This document shows positions 46,787 to 55,396 of a DNA stretch of 64,000 bases, one piece after another. The position numbers and the translations under genes are program-made. Source of the stretch: CAVOOW01 sp963697675 (GTDB lineage: Bacteria > Actinomycetota > Actinomycetes > JACCUZ01); contig CAVOOW010000003.1 in NCBI GenBank assembly GCA_963697675.1, positions 331,986 to 395,985 of the forward strand. Reading direction: 5' to 3'. The notes below the pieces were generated by a model, which searched no databases, was not told the DNA's origin, and saw only the letters and a program-made list of their open reading frames with translations. Positions within the stretch are counted from its first letter, which is position 1; every line of letters starts with the position of its first letter.

Positions 46787-47233
46787 TCAGCTGGCAGGCT
46801 CGTCGACCGAGTCCAGCGCCGCCAGGAGGGCCTGGACCGGGATCCGCCCGCTCGCCACGAGCTGTCCGCCGGAGCGTCGCACCGCTGACGCGAAGGGCGC
46901 TGCCCAGACGTTCTCGTACACCAGGATGCCGGCGGAGCTGCCAGGCTGGAGGACGGTCCCGGCTTCGTCGATGTCCTCGGGATGGAGCAGGCCGGATGAG
47001 GCACCCTCGAAGACCGCGAGATCCAGCTGGCTGTCTCCGTCCAGGTCGGCCAGGACCATGCCGGCGACCGACCCGTCCAGGTCCTTCCGTACGAAGGCGA
47101 AGTCGAGGATGCGAATCAGTCCCCGGTCCACGAGGTCGATGAGCAACGGGAATGCCTCCCCGGTCATGCGGTTACCCGGGAACTCCACCACCAGGTAGTC
47201 GATGGGGCCCGTCTCGTCAAGATCCTCGGTCAT
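46787..47233 (-). CDS. DUF6325 family protein
   Basis: Protein of 148 residues of the DUF6325 family, function unknown. The conserved opening is GPIDYLVVEFPGNRMTGEAF, then LIDLVDRGLIRILDFAFVRK, VLADLDGDSQLDLAVFEGAS and the end ILVYENVWAAPFASAVRRSG. Residues 10-60 resemble the DUF1269 half-domain (VVEFPG, LLDLVDRGLIRILD), linking it to the stress proteins at 36 kb. It forms a pair with the SHOCT gene (43-base gap). Site D lies 114 bases upstream of ATG 47233. Confidence 0.83.
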   Translation of the reverse strand: MTEDLDETGPIDYLVVEFPGNRMTGEAFPLLIDLVDRGLIRILDFAFVRKDLDGSVAGMVLADLDGDSQLDLAVFEGASSGLLHPEDIDEAGTVLQPGSSAGILVYENVWAAPFASAVRRSGGQLVASGRIPVQALLAALDSVDEPAS

Positions 47234-47337
47234 GATCATCCCTTCCCTGTGTGTCCACTGTTCGCCGAGCGTCGGCCCCGTCGCTGTGCCGCCTCGGCGT
47301 CGACAACCCACAATGCCTGTCGACGCCGCCAGACCGC

Positions 47338-47356
47338 GTCACCCCTAACGGGGGAG
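47338..47356. promoter_or_regulatory. 19-bp palindromic operator, site D
   Basis: gtcacccctaacgggggag; the core ccc-N5-ggg is intact and the outer right half is imperfect. It is upstream of the DUF6325-SHOCT pair. Confidence 0.45.
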
Positions 47357-47400
47357 ACAGCTCACGTCGGGTCACCCGCGGGCGCCCACAATCGTCCGGT

Positions 47401-48037
47401 TCATACCGAGAGGCTGACCGGGAACGTGGTGAGCCACGCGACCGTGCCGAGGAAGACCACGCATCCCAGGACGAGCATCGCCAACCGCAGTTGTCGCGAG
47501 CTCAGTTTGGCGCTCATGCCCGCGAAGAAGAGCGCGACAGCGCAGAGCACGACGCCGAGAACATAGTTGGAAGCCCGCTGGAGATCGCGCCGGACGCCGG
47601 CGGCGAGCACCTCGGCCTGCTTGTCCAGTCGGTCGGCCTTGGCGGTCGCCGCCAGCTTGTACTGCGGCATCCGGAACGGGCGTGAGCGGTGCGTCGGAGT
47701 TCATCAGCGGCTTGGTGGCAATCCAGGCTTCTACCGCAGGGGCGAACTCCGGACGGAACCTGGCCCGGTAGAAGTCGGCGAGTTTCGTCTCGTTGCGTGC
47801 GTAGGCGTTGACCCATTGGCTGAACGTGGCGACGTCGACCTCGGTCTGGGCGTTCGCAAGGTCGGCCGCGCGGGCCGCCTGAAACCTGGCCGCGCTTGCG
47901 GCGGCGCCGGCCTTCGCCTGCTCGCCGTTCCATCGGGTGGCCTGATAGCTGCACCACGCCGTCGCGACGGCCGCGAGCGCGAGGAGGACGGTCGCGAGCA
48001 GCTCGACTCCGGAACTCGACCGTTCCGGTCGCGTCAT
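47401..48037 (-). CDS. DUF4337-like membrane protein (one frame break)
   Basis: Protein of about 211 residues with an N-terminal helix (LLATVLLALAAVATAWCSYQ) leading into ATRWNGEQAKAGAAASAARF, a soluble coiled region (DVATFSQWVNAYARNETKLA), and two C-terminal helices (ASNYVLGVVLCAVALFFAGM; LAMLVLGCVVFLGTVAWLT). The arrangement is like DUF4337-type proteins. The frame breaks near 47672. Its ATG overlaps the stop of the DUF4239 gene (atga), so the two proteins probably act together. Function unknown. Confidence 0.75.
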
Positions 48038-48859
48038 CGGGCGACGCCGAGCGCGTTGCAGGGCGGTGCGGCACGGTCGCCTACCCCGGCGAGCTCGTGC
48101 TCCAGCACGGTGAGGGTTCGCTGCATGGCCGTGGGCTGCAGCCCACCCGGGCCGTCCTGGAACGGATGGTCCAGGAACCGGATGAGCAGCAGCAGCACGA
48201 CCATCACGATCGTGACCGAGCCGACCTGAACGGCCTGCACCGCTTTCGGCCTCACCCGAGTCCGCGAAGAACATCATGAAGCCGAAGATGACGAATGCCG
48301 TGAAGACCAGTGCGGCCCACAATGGCCAGGGGATGATTCCTTCAGCGCCGTGCAGCCGGTCGAGCCTCGCTTGCTCGCGGTCGGAGGTCTGGTCCAGCCA
48401 TTTGCTGTAGGCCGCCTCCTCGGTGGAGGAGTCGGGCTGCGCGGTCTTGAGGGTCTGGAACATCGCGACGCCCCAGGGGTTGACGTCGGACGTGTGCAGT
48501 CCCTGCTCCATGCGGGGCCATTCAGTTCCCACGACGTAGCGTCCGTAACAGATCAGCTGGCCACCTAGCAGAGGCGTGACCTCCGAGGGCATGAACTGCG
48601 CGGTCTCGAACTGTTGGGTGACTGCCAGCGCCTCCGCCTCGGCACCGGTCCGGGTCTCGTCATAGCTCGCGAAGGAGAGGAAGACGACGAAGCCGAGGAG
48701 CACGGAGAACCCTGTCGCGAGGACGCCGAACATTCCCGCGGCGCGGTCGCCGTCGTGAAAGAAGCCACCGTCCGGCGCCCGACGCCGCACGAGCAGCAGT
48801 ACGCCGACCACCGCCGAGGCGGCGGCCAACGCAAATAATGCGCCCCAGAGCAGGTTCAC
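48034..48859 (-). CDS. DUF4239 (bestrophin-like) membrane protein (one frame break)
   Basis: Membrane protein of about 274 residues with two N-terminal helices (LFALAAASAVVGVLLLVRR; MFGVLATGFSVLLGFVVFLS) and two C-terminal helices (LWAALVFTAFVIFGFMMFFA; VTIVMVVLLLLIRFLDHPF). The cytoplasmic middle has SFASYDETRTGAEAEALAVT and QLICYGRYVVGTEWPRME, typical of the DUF4239 family, which is related to bestrophin-type channels. The frame breaks near 48250. It is 44 bases downstream of the PLDc_N-SHOCT gene and overlaps the next gene. Confidence 0.83.
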
Positions 48860-48903
48860 GGGACAGCCTGGTACGCGCTCGGATGCACCGGTCCCCGGTT
48901 AGG

Positions 48904-49314
48904 TCAGACCGAGGTGCCTTGCGCCGGGACGCTTGTCCCGCCGAGCACCCGCGACTTGAGAGCGCTGAACTCCTGTTCGCTGATCGCGCCGGAGTCGAGC
49001 AGCGTCTTGGCCTTGGCGATCTCGTCGGCCGGGGAGCTGCTGGCGGCGACCTCCCGGACGTAGGCCGCGGTCGCCTGCTCGTTGGCCTGGGCAGAGCGGA
49101 GCGACCGATCGGCCATGCCGCTCCCGCGGGCGACCAGGTAGACGAACGAGGTGAGGAACGGCACGAAGATCAGGCAGATGATCCAGACCGCTTTCGCGAA
49201 GCCGCTCGCCGATTGGTCGCGGAAAAGGTCGGCAATGATCATGAACATCACCATGAGGTACGCGATGAACGCGAACGAGACGACGATGAACCAGATGATG
49301 TCCCAGAACGACAT
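48904..49314 (-). CDS. PLDc_N-SHOCT small membrane protein
   Basis: Protein of 136 residues. Two transmembrane helices (WDIIWFIVVSFAFIAYLMVM; AVWIICLIFVPFLTSFVYLV) match the phospholipase D N-terminal-type helical pair without any catalytic HKD domain. The C-terminus is a SHOCT domain (ADEIAKAKTLLDSGAISEQE then FSALKSRVL). A recurrent membrane-stress-associated architecture. It heads the three-gene run to 47401, with operator C 111 bases upstream. Confidence 0.87.
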   Translation of the reverse strand: MSFWDIIWFIVVSFAFIAYLMVMFMIIADLFRDQSASGFAKAVWIICLIFVPFLTSFVYLVARGSGMADRSLRSAQANEQATAAYVREVAASSSPADEIAKAKTLLDSGAISEQEFSALKSRVLGGTSVPAQGTSV

Positions 49315-49415
49315 CGACTTTCCTTCCAGTCGGAGAGCTCACGCTGGGCCCGGCCCGGCCGCGTGATGCCGCTCGGAGGCCCCTCAGAGCGTGCGCCTGA
49401 TGGAACGCGGAGTGG

Positions 49416-49434
49416 ATCACCCCCGGCGGGTGAT
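49416..49434. promoter_or_regulatory. 19-bp palindromic operator, site C
   Basis: atcacccccggcgggtgat; eight of nine pairs match. It precedes the PLDc_N-SHOCT operon. No gene is seen in the surrounding 49315-49670. Confidence 0.68.
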
Positions 49435-49670
49435 GCGGTCGGCAATGGGGATGAGGGAAGGTGCGTGCGCTCCGCGCCAATACATCCCGGCGAGCGGTCC
49501 ACTCAACGCCCGGACAGCCGGGCTGCGGAACTGCAGTTCTGAACGGATTCTGCTGATTAGTCCACGTGCGTGAACGAGCAACCGGCCGATCGCGGCGGCG
49601 ACGAGAGCGACTGCGCCCGGCAGAGTCCAGCCGCTGAGCATCACCCGACTCACCGTGCGGTAGTGGCCTC

Positions 49671-50054
49671 TTAGGATTTGGCGGGGCGTTCTGCATGCGG
49701 TTCGCCGACTTTGGTGGCCGGCAACCAGTCCTCGGGGCCGTGGATGTCTGCACCTTCGATCTGCGACACGATCTTGCGGAGAGCGTCGATCTCCTTGCGG
49801 AGCGCCTTCTTCCCTCGGGGAGTGATGGAGACCCACGTACGCGGTCGGCCTCCCGTGGCCTCGCGGGTGAGCTTCACAAAGCCTGCCAGCCTGAGCACCT
49901 CGAGATGCCGCCCGAGATTGCCGTCGGTCAGGGCGAGTTCGCTCTTGAGATGAGCGAAGTCGGCTCGGGTCAGGCCGATGAGCGCGGCCAGGATGCCGAG
50001 TCGGACCCGCTGGTGGACGTCGTCATCGAGGTCGTGGATCGGATGATCGGTCAC
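49671..50054 (-). CDS. Winged-helix transcriptional regulator (ArsR/MarR-like)
   Basis: DNA-binding protein of 127 residues. VRLGILAALIGLTRADFAHL, ELALTDGNLGRHLEVLRLAG and GRPRTWVSITPRGKKALRKE are the helix-turn-helix and wing of the group that regulates small membrane proteins (DUF2089/winged-helix DNA-binding type). No metal-binding cysteines. GTG 50054 overlaps the preceding membrane-protein stop by four bases. It probably binds the double operator at 50628-50675 and controls its own operon and the divergent one. Confidence 0.87.
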   Translation of the reverse strand: MTDHPIHDLDDDVHQRVRLGILAALIGLTRADFAHLKSELALTDGNLGRHLEVLRLAGFVKLTREATGGRPRTWVSITPRGKKALRKEIDALRKIVSQIEGADIHGPEDWLPATKVGEPHAERPAKS

Positions 50055-50620
50055 GCGCGGTCCTCGTGCTCGGAGGTAGCCAAGGAAGCGTGCCAGAGGA
50101 GGACCCCGAACGCTGTGAGTTGCAGTGCGACGGCGAGATCGCCCTCGGCGGCCAAGGAAACCAGGGCGGTCGACGCCACCATCGCGATCGCAGTCAGGGC
50201 AAGTCGGTGTGACCGCAGCCAGCAGGCGGTGAGGGCCGTACCAGCGGCGACGGTCAGACACGGCCCGAAGTCGCTGACCCATGGCTTGTCGAGCGCCACT
50301 CCGAGTCTCGACATGCTGGCGCCGACAGCGAGAGTCGCCACCAGGATCAGCACCCACGGTCGCACCGGAAGCAGGAGCCCGTGCTCGGCTGCGTAACGGC
50401 GATACCACCAACCCGAGACGACGAGCACGGCGACGTACGCCGGTGCGAAGTACGCGAGCAGGTGGAATCGGCCGATGATCAGGACGACCATCGCACCCGC
50501 GAGATCCGCTGCAGCGAGCAAGCGCAGCGGCAGCGTGATGGCGCGCTGGATGCCACGAACGCGATCGCGTGCGGCCACGGCTTCCCGATAGGCGAGCTCG
50601 GCGACGAGGGGATCCTGCAC
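50051..50620 (-). CDS. Membrane protein coupled to winged-helix regulator
   Basis: Protein of 189 residues with five or six helices (LLAAADLAGAMVVLIIGRFH; LAYFAPAYVAVLVVSGWWY; VLILVATLAVGASMSRLG; LTAIAMVASTALVSLAAEGD). The N-terminus RDRVRGIQRAITLPLRLLAA is amphipathic. No family name; such proteins are regularly found next to this type of regulator and may modulate it or be its target. It starts just below the double operator. Confidence 0.78.
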   Translation of the reverse strand: MQDPLVAELAYREAVAARDRVRGIQRAITLPLRLLAAADLAGAMVVLIIGRFHLLAYFAPAYVAVLVVSGWWYRRYAAEHGLLLPVRPWVLILVATLAVGASMSRLGVALDKPWVSDFGPCLTVAAGTALTACWLRSHRLALTAIAMVASTALVSLAAEGDLAVALQLTAFGVLLWHASLATSEHEDRA

Positions 50621-50627
50621 TTGCCAA

Positions 50628-50675
50628 ACTCTGCACTACAGAGTTACCTTCGTCAACAACTCTGTAGTGCAGAGT
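50628..50675. promoter_or_regulatory. Double palindromic operator in a divergent promoter
   Basis: Two copies of an 18-bp sequence (50628-50645 and 50658-50675) are exact inverted repeats, 12 bases apart. Each copy is itself a near-palindrome: ctctg-cacta-cagag. It fills the gap between the starts at 50620 and 50693, where the adjacent winged-helix regulator would be expected to bind two dimers. Confidence 0.72.
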
Positions 50676-50692
50676 AACCGAAGGAGTACGAC

Positions 50693-50932
50693 ATGTTCCT
50701 GCTGCTTCCCCTCGTCGGCGGCGCGCTCGCCGGTTGGCTCGCCCCCAAGCGCACGGCCATTGCTCTCCAAGCGGTCTTCGCCATCGTCGCGGCGACCGTC
50801 GTCACCGCCTCCGCGCCACAGCACGGCGCAGACCATGGCATCGTCGTCTGGGTCATACCGATCACGATCGTTGTATCCATCGTCGGCTTGGGCATCGGAC
50901 TCCTCCTGCGCCGACGTCGACTCGCCGCATGA
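50693..50932 (+). CDS. Small two-helix membrane protein
   Basis: Protein of 79 residues with two or three helices (LLPLVGGALAGWLAPKRTAI; VFAIVAATVVTASAP; VVWVIPITIVVSIVGLGIGL) and a basic end (LLRRRRLAA). The ATG follows the strong cgaaggagtac site. It overlaps the next gene by four bases. Function unknown; expression is expected to be controlled by the divergent regulator. Confidence 0.72.
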   Translation: MFLLLPLVGGALAGWLAPKRTAIALQAVFAIVAATVVTASAPQHGADHGIVVWVIPITIVVSIVGLGIGLLLRRRRLAA

Positions 50933-51600
50933 CCCTTCTCGGCCGAGTCGTTGTGCTGGGCGCGATCATCGAGGTCGGCTCATGGATGCTCGCCACCGTC
51001 TTGCGCGCGGGGTCCTGGCGCTACAACATCAGCGACCTGTACTCCGCGGGAGCTCCGCGACCGTGGCTCGTCATGGTCGGGGAGGCTGCGTTCTCCGTGG
51101 GGCTCGCGGCACTTGTGCTCGGTCTGCGCCGCTCACTGCCTCCCGGCGACCACCGAATGGTCGGCTGTGCGCTCGTCGCACTCGCGAGCATCGGGGCCAT
51201 GGCCGGAGCCCTTGCCCGCAACAGCTGCGAGGACTCTGTGCCGCGGTGCGAGGGCAAGGCCTTCGCGACGGCCAGCGACTGGGTGCACGGGATCGGCAGC
51301 CTCGCGGAGATCCTCGGCATCGCCGGCGCAGCCCTCGTCCTGGCCGCGACGCTGCCCCGGCGTTGGGCGATCTACTCCGCGTCCACTGGATGCGCGGCTC
51401 TGCTGGCTGTCTTCGTCTGGGGAGCTCTTCCCTACCCGTGGGTCGGCACGGCAGAGCGAGTCCTCGCACTCATACTCGTGGGATGGGCAGCCGCGTTGGG
51501 CACCCGGATCACATCGGGTGCGGTGCGGCCAACTGCCGCCTTAGGACAGACCCAGTTGCCGCATCCTGGTCACGATCAGCCGTCGCACGAGGTCGTCTGA
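50929..51600 (+). CDS. DUF998 family membrane protein
   Basis: Membrane protein of about 223 residues with seven hydrophobic helices. The signature of DUF998 is visible: YNISDLYSAGAPRPWLVMVG near residues 31-50, with FATASDWVHGIGSLAEILGI later. Function unknown. The last 20 residues (PHPGHDQPSHEVV) look non-native and overlap the convergent DUF1801 gene by 60 bases, so a frame slip near the end is likely. It is coupled to the preceding small membrane protein. Confidence 0.82.
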   Translation: MTLLGRVVVLGAIIEVGSWMLATVLRAGSWRYNISDLYSAGAPRPWLVMVGEAAFSVGLAALVLGLRRSLPPGDHRMVGCALVALASIGAMAGALARNSCEDSVPRCEGKAFATASDWVHGIGSLAEILGIAGAALVLAATLPRRWAIYSASTGCAALLAVFVWGALPYPWVGTAERVLALILVGWAAALGTRITSGAVRPTAALGQTQLPHPGHDQPSHEVV

Positions 51601-51894
51601 GAGTGGTTGGTCGACAGCGAAATGCAATGAGCCCTTGGTGCTCCGATATCCGGCAAGGTCGTCGCTGAGCTCGCCGAGCACCGACCCGCTGTGCGGTAAG
51701 TAGCTGAGGTGGTGCTTGAACGCGGCGAAGCCAGCGACGGTCTTCCCTTGAACCTTGAACGCGGGCATTCCATATGAGATGCACTGCTCTGCATCAGGCA
51801 CTACGCCGAGGATGGAGTGACGCAGGGCCTTAAGCGTGCTTCGCTTTGGCTCCTCGACGGACGCCAGGTAGCGATCGATATCCCGTGCTGCCAT
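51541..51894 (-). CDS. DUF1801 family protein (YdhG-like)
   Basis: Cytoplasmic protein of 117 residues. DIDRYLASVEEPKRSTLKAL, VVPDAEQCISYGMPAFKVQG and GFAAFKHHLSYLPHSGSVLG are the conserved blocks of DUF1801, a small alpha-beta fold also described in frataxin-like iron proteins. ATG 51894 is preferred, the first start giving a normal family N-terminus. It stands alone. Confidence 0.88.
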   Translation of the reverse strand: MAARDIDRYLASVEEPKRSTLKALRHSILGVVPDAEQCISYGMPAFKVQGKTVAGFAAFKHHLSYLPHSGSVLGELSDDLAGYRSTKGSLHFAVDQPLSDDLVRRLIVTRMRQLGLS

Positions 51895-51950
51895 GTCCAC
51901 AGTCTCCACCTGGCCATGCTGTCCTCGCGGACGTCGCCCTCGCCCAGCGC

Positions 51951-52214
51951 CTACAGCCGCCAGGACGTCGGACCGCGCCCAGGCGGTGGTGGGAGATCGC
52001 CACGTTCCCGCGCCAGCTCAGCGGCCGTCAACGGTGCGCCCCCGCAATGCAGGCACCGCGCGAGCCCCAGCAGCACTTCGCGACCACAGGCAGCGCACCA
52101 GCGCGGATCGCGGTCCTCGGGGTCGGGGCTCTCGGTGACGACGCCATCGCCGTCGCGTTTGCGCACCAGCCGGCGGACGCCTGGCGTCTGGCCGATCCGG
52201 GTTACGAGGCCCAC
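51951..52214 (-). CDS. Small zinc-ribbon protein
   Basis: Protein of 87 residues. A zinc ribbon is formed by WCAACGREV and ARCLHCGGAP (CxxC-x12-CxxC), followed by a proline-rich end (RGDLPPPPGRGP). The N-terminal half is basic (RIGQTPGVRRLVRKRDGDG). Function unknown; the real start may be internal. Confidence 0.55.
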   Translation of the reverse strand: MGLVTRIGQTPGVRRLVRKRDGDGVVTESPDPEDRDPRWCAACGREVLLGLARCLHCGGAPLTAAELARERGDLPPPPGRGPTSWRL

Positions 52215-52359
52215 GGGATCATTGTGCGTCAGGACGTGCCGTCCGTGTCGTGGGTCTGAAGTAGCTCAAGAATTACCGACGGTCGATGGCCCGTGGGGGG
52301 TTGTCCCGGGCGGTGATCGCGCTAGCGTCAGGAGCACGCTCTCAGGACGGAGTCCAGCC

Positions 52360-52764
52360 ATGCGCAAGGTCGCGTCAATCACCGCCATCGTGGTCGGCAT
52401 CATCATGGCGATCGCGGGAGTGGCAACGTTTGTTGTGGTGAGCACAACCCTGTCGGACCAGAAGATCACCGTCTCCGAAGATGCCTCCTGCGCGGCCGGG
52501 GATGGTGTGAACGGGCCGCTGTCGGCCTACTGCCAGGCCAGGGTGATCGACAAGCACACGAAGGCAATCACCGGCGGAAAGACCTACGCCGAACTCGCTC
52601 GGGATGACCCGAACCGGGCGGTCGCTGCCGACTCCGCGTTCCTGCAAGCCTCGCTCTTCACCTCGGTCGTCGCATTCGGGGTCGCGGCGATGGCGGTGGT
52701 CGTGGGGATCGTCCTGGCGTTGATCGGGTTCGCCATCCGTACTCCCGAAGTCGCCAGGACCTAA
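52360..52764 (+). CDS. Two-helix membrane protein, uncharacterised
   Basis: Protein of 134 residues. An N-terminal helix (VASITAIVVGIIMAIAGVAT) and a C-terminal helix (FGVAAMAVVVGIVLALIGFA) flank an external loop with two cysteines (EDASCAAGDGVNG; SAYCQARVI), likely a disulfide. Similar short actinobacterial proteins are annotated only as hypothetical. ATG 52360 follows a weak site. A dispersed hairpin element begins 12 bases after the stop. Confidence 0.72.
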   Translation: MRKVASITAIVVGIIMAIAGVATFVVVSTTLSDQKITVSEDASCAAGDGVNGPLSAYCQARVIDKHTKAITGGKTYAELARDDPNRAVAADSAFLQASLFTSVVAFGVAAMAVVVGIVLALIGFAIRTPEVART

Positions 52765-52775
52765 CGCCACCTTCC

Positions 52776-52853
52776 GAGTTGACCACGTTTGGTAGGCGAG
52801 GCGTCGCGCCAGAAGGCCCGCACGCCTGCTGACGCGACTGTTCGCCCACGCCA
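52776..52853 (+). repeat. Dispersed hairpin element, copy 3
   Basis: Begins gttgaccacgtttggtaggc like copy 1, and keeps the inner stem with paired changes (cagaaggc / gcctgctg). Its 3' arm is altered (ttcgcccac). Again directly behind a gene stop. Confidence 0.72.
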
Positions 52854-53306
52854 GTGGACTCCCCGGCGGGGATATCGATTTAATGTGATTTCCACCCTTA
52901 TAACCGTTGACCCCGAGCGTGATTCGTAGGCAAGTTCCGCATTGCAGCGGGGTTCGCGTTACTGGGTTGCATGTCTCGTCACCATGCGTGAACCTGATGC
53001 TGCTTTCGGTGGGCGAGACAAGCCCGGCCGCACAGCGGTTCGCCAATCAGTTGCTGCGCATCCGCGCCGCGGGCAGCTGAGCGACGCCCACCCTCTGATC
53101 CGCAGATCGACTCCATCTGAGACGGGTGCGACGCCGACGACATCGACGGCAGTGCGGGTGTGGTTCTACTGACGGAAGGCGTCAGCGCGGTGTCAGGAAT
53201 GTCACCCAGGGCCTCGATCTGACGTGCTGAGAACCATCCCCTGGGGTGCCTCGTATGTATGGAGAGCACCTTCTCGACTTCTCGACTCACTACCAAGGAG
53301 AGACCA
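52854..53306. other. Intergenic region, nothing recognised
   Basis: About 450 bases, more AT-rich than average near 52870-52905 (gatttaatgtgatttccacc). No plausible gene or RNA was found. A possible promoter for the next gene lies at its 3' end but cannot be fixed. Confidence 0.45.
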
Positions 53307-53771
53307 ATGAATATTCGCGAGCACCTAGGAGCCCATGAGACGGTCGGCCGGGACGACCCCCGCGATGCGGACAACGCTGTGAAGCTGCGGATGCTGGCTG
53401 CCGCGGCAGTTCTGGTATCGGCCGCGGTCCACCTCCACCTGTGGTTCGACGTCTTCCGGCACACCGACGTGGTCGGGCCCGCATTCATGGTGAACGCGAT
53501 CGGCGGCACCATCATCGCGGTGTTGCTGGTGACGTGGCGGCATTGGATCCCGTTGCTGCTCGCCGTCGGTTTCGGCGCGTCCACGCTCGGCGCGTTCATC
53601 ATCGCCGCCACGGTGGGGCTCTACGGAGTCCACGAGCACTGGACGGGCTGGGAGGTGTGGACGGCCGCGGCGTCGGAGGCGATCGCGATCGTGTCGGCCG
53701 GGGCGGCTCTGATACAGGAGAGCCCGCTGCGCTCGCGGAATCCAGTCAGGAGATCAACACCAGACGCGTGA
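53307..53771 (+). CDS. Four-helix membrane protein
   Basis: Protein of 154 residues with four helices (LRMLAAAAVLVSAAVHLHLW; AFMVNAIGGTIIAVLLVTW; IPLLLAVGFGASTLGAFIIA; AASEAIAIVSAGAALIQ). A histidine/tryptophan-rich first loop (AVHLHLWFDVFRH) is the most conserved-looking part. The start is fixed by caaggaga before ATG. Similar small actinobacterial membrane proteins have no assigned function. Confidence 0.78.
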   Translation: MNIREHLGAHETVGRDDPRDADNAVKLRMLAAAAVLVSAAVHLHLWFDVFRHTDVVGPAFMVNAIGGTIIAVLLVTWRHWIPLLLAVGFGASTLGAFIIAATVGLYGVHEHWTGWEVWTAAASEAIAIVSAGAALIQESPLRSRNPVRRSTPDA

Positions 53772-53800
53772 GCCCATCGAGCGCACCTGGCACGGGCTCA
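53769..53800 (+). terminator. Hairpin over the stop codon
   Basis: tgagccc (including the stop codon) pairs with gggctca 18 bases later; a GC-rich candidate terminator without a T-run. Confidence 0.4.
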
Positions 53801-53818
53801 GGGCCCGAAGTAGCGCGG

Positions 53819-54211
53819 TCAGGTCAGCCTCGGTCTCGTCCGTTTGGTGCCCAAGAGGCTGAGTAGCGCGCCGAGGGCGAGCAGCGCGACCAGTGCGGTT
53901 CCGATCCGGGTGGGTGGGATTGCCACCCAGCCGATCATCGCGACGAGCGCCGCCGCCCACACCAGCAAGGGCCGGGGCACGCACTGAGGATCACATGGCC
54001 GCCGACGAAAGACAGCGCGAGGTAGAGGCTGAGCCCGATCGGGCCAACGTACGTAGGAGTTGACATTCCTCCCAGTAGGGGATGTCGCGGTCGTTGGTGC
54101 TCCACATCGACTGGTCGACGATCGCCGCCTCGAGGACGCCGAACGCGGCAGCACCTCACACACCGGCGCCAAGACGAAGAGTCCAAGAGCGGGGAGCCAG
54201 GCGGTGCGCAT
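53819..54211 (-). CDS. Four-helix membrane protein (two or three frame breaks)
   Basis: Reassembled from three frames it reads AWLPALGLFVLAPVCEVL, then AFGVLEAAIVDQSMWSTNDR followed by DIPYWEEC, TYVGPIGLSLYLALSFVGGH, and LLVWAAALVAMIGWVAIPPT. That is about 130 residues with four helices. Breaks lie near 54150, 54060 and 53975. No family is recognised. The hydrophobic pattern holding across the breaks supports a real gene with sequence errors. Confidence 0.55.
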   Translation of the reverse strand: MRTAWLPALGLFVLAPVCEVLPRSASSRRRSSTSRCGAPTTATSPTGRNVNSYVRWPDRAQPLPRAVFRRRPCDPQCVPRPLLVWAAALVAMIGWVAIPPTRIGTALVALLALGALLSLLGTKRTRPRLT

Positions 54212-54289
54212 ACGCACGACCCTAGGTCCGCACCGGCAGGCACCTCGCTGACACATTCCTCGACGCCGTGATCGCCCCGTCCGGTGCTG

Positions 54290-54925
54290 TCACGCGTCGC
54301 TACGCGCAAAGATGACGGCTCCCGGCACATCCTCGTCCGGTCCGATGACCAGCTCTGCCTCAATCGTGAACCCCGCCTCACGAAGCCAACCCATGACCTT
54401 GCTCGGCCGCCGATGGTGGCTATCAACGTTGATTGGACGACCCGTGTAGCCCTCGGACGTGTGTCGTGTCTCGTCACCGACGTGAAAGCCGACCAGTAGC
54501 AGACCCTGAGGTCGCAACACTCGACGGAACTGCTCGAGGACCCTTGGCATGACGTGGTCGGGCACGTGAATCACGGACCAGAACGCGACTATGCCGGCGA
54601 CCGAGTCGTCCGGCAAGGCGAGATCGGTCATCGTTCCAACCTCGAAACGAAGGTCGGGATAGTCGCGCCGGGCGATGGCGATCATCTCGGGCGAGAGATC
54701 GATGCCGAAGACGTCCACTCCGGCGTCATGGAGGTAGCTGGTGACGTACCCCGGTCCGCAGCCAACGTCGGCAACCGGCCCGGCACCGTGCACCAGCTCG
54801 GTGAACAACGCCAGGCTCGCGCGGAGGTATGGCCTTCCACCGAGCAATCCACGTACCTGCTCGACGTATCCGGAAGCGTCGGTGTCATAGGACGAGCGGG
54901 TGTCGGAGAGCCAGTCATCGGCCAT
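54290..54925 (-). CDS. Class I SAM-dependent methyltransferase
   Basis: Protein of 211 residues. The SAM-binding motif I is VADVGCGPGYVTSYL, motif II has VFGIDLSPEMIAIARRDYPD, and LALPDDSVAGIVAFWSVIHV is the post-motif region of small-molecule methyltransferases (Methyltransf_11/25 type). A late FHVGDETRHTSEGYTGR segment is unusual. ATG 54925 is chosen as the first start that gives the normal N-terminal helix. Substrate unknown; it stands alone. Confidence 0.9.
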   Translation of the reverse strand: MADDWLSDTRSSYDTDASGYVEQVRGLLGGRPYLRASLALFTELVHGAGPVADVGCGPGYVTSYLHDAGVDVFGIDLSPEMIAIARRDYPDLRFEVGTMTDLALPDDSVAGIVAFWSVIHVPDHVMPRVLEQFRRVLRPQGLLLVGFHVGDETRHTSEGYTGRPINVDSHHRRPSKVMGWLREAGFTIEAELVIGPDEDVPGAVIFARSDA

Positions 54926-55168
54926 GGGCGACACGGTAGCCCGATCTGGCGACGCCCTGCCCCGCGCCAACACGCACTCCGATCCCGCGTTCGCGGACGC
55001 ACGCACATGGGCTATGGGAGCGCGCCCGAAGGCAGCTCGGCGCCGGGATCCGATCGTTCATTGCCACAGAGGCTGCGTCGGAACTGGCTACGGATCGGCG
55101 GGGCATGCCTGCGGACGGGGTCAGGTCCAACGCTTGCTTCCGACTCGCGCCTTGAGCAGTCTTGGTCC

Positions 55169-55396
55169 GTGACCAACAAGGCGTGGAGCGACCTCAGTCC
55201 GCGAATCCGGCGGCTCATTCTCATCGGCGCCGCGTTGGAGGGCGCCCTCAAGGTCGCGGCGCTGGTCGACCTTGTGCGGCGACCTAGCGAAGAGTTGCGC
55301 GGCTCGAAGCCTCTGTGGGCGGCAGCCATCGTACTGATCAACTCCGCCGGCGCTGTTCCCATCGCTTACTTCGTACACGGCAGACGGAGACGTTGA
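55169..55396 (+). CDS. Small DUF5652-like two-helix membrane protein
   Basis: Protein of 75 residues: a charged N-terminus (TNKAWSDLSPRIRRLILIGA), a helix ending VAALVDLVRRPSEELRGSK, and a second helix (LWAAAIVLINSAGAVPIAYF) with a basic end. The layout with RPSEELRGSKxLW resembles PLDc_N-type helical hairpins. GTG 55169 is the first start in a clearly coding frame. Function unknown. Confidence 0.65.
   Translation: MTNKAWSDLSPRIRRLILIGAALEGALKVAALVDLVRRPSEELRGSKPLWAAAIVLINSAGAVPIAYFVHGRRRR

Noticed and set aside
49417..49836. Minus-strand frame of 139 codons after the winged-helix gene
   Set aside because: It overlaps the regulator in another frame and is Arg/Ser-rich, typical of a shadow frame; nothing supports a product.
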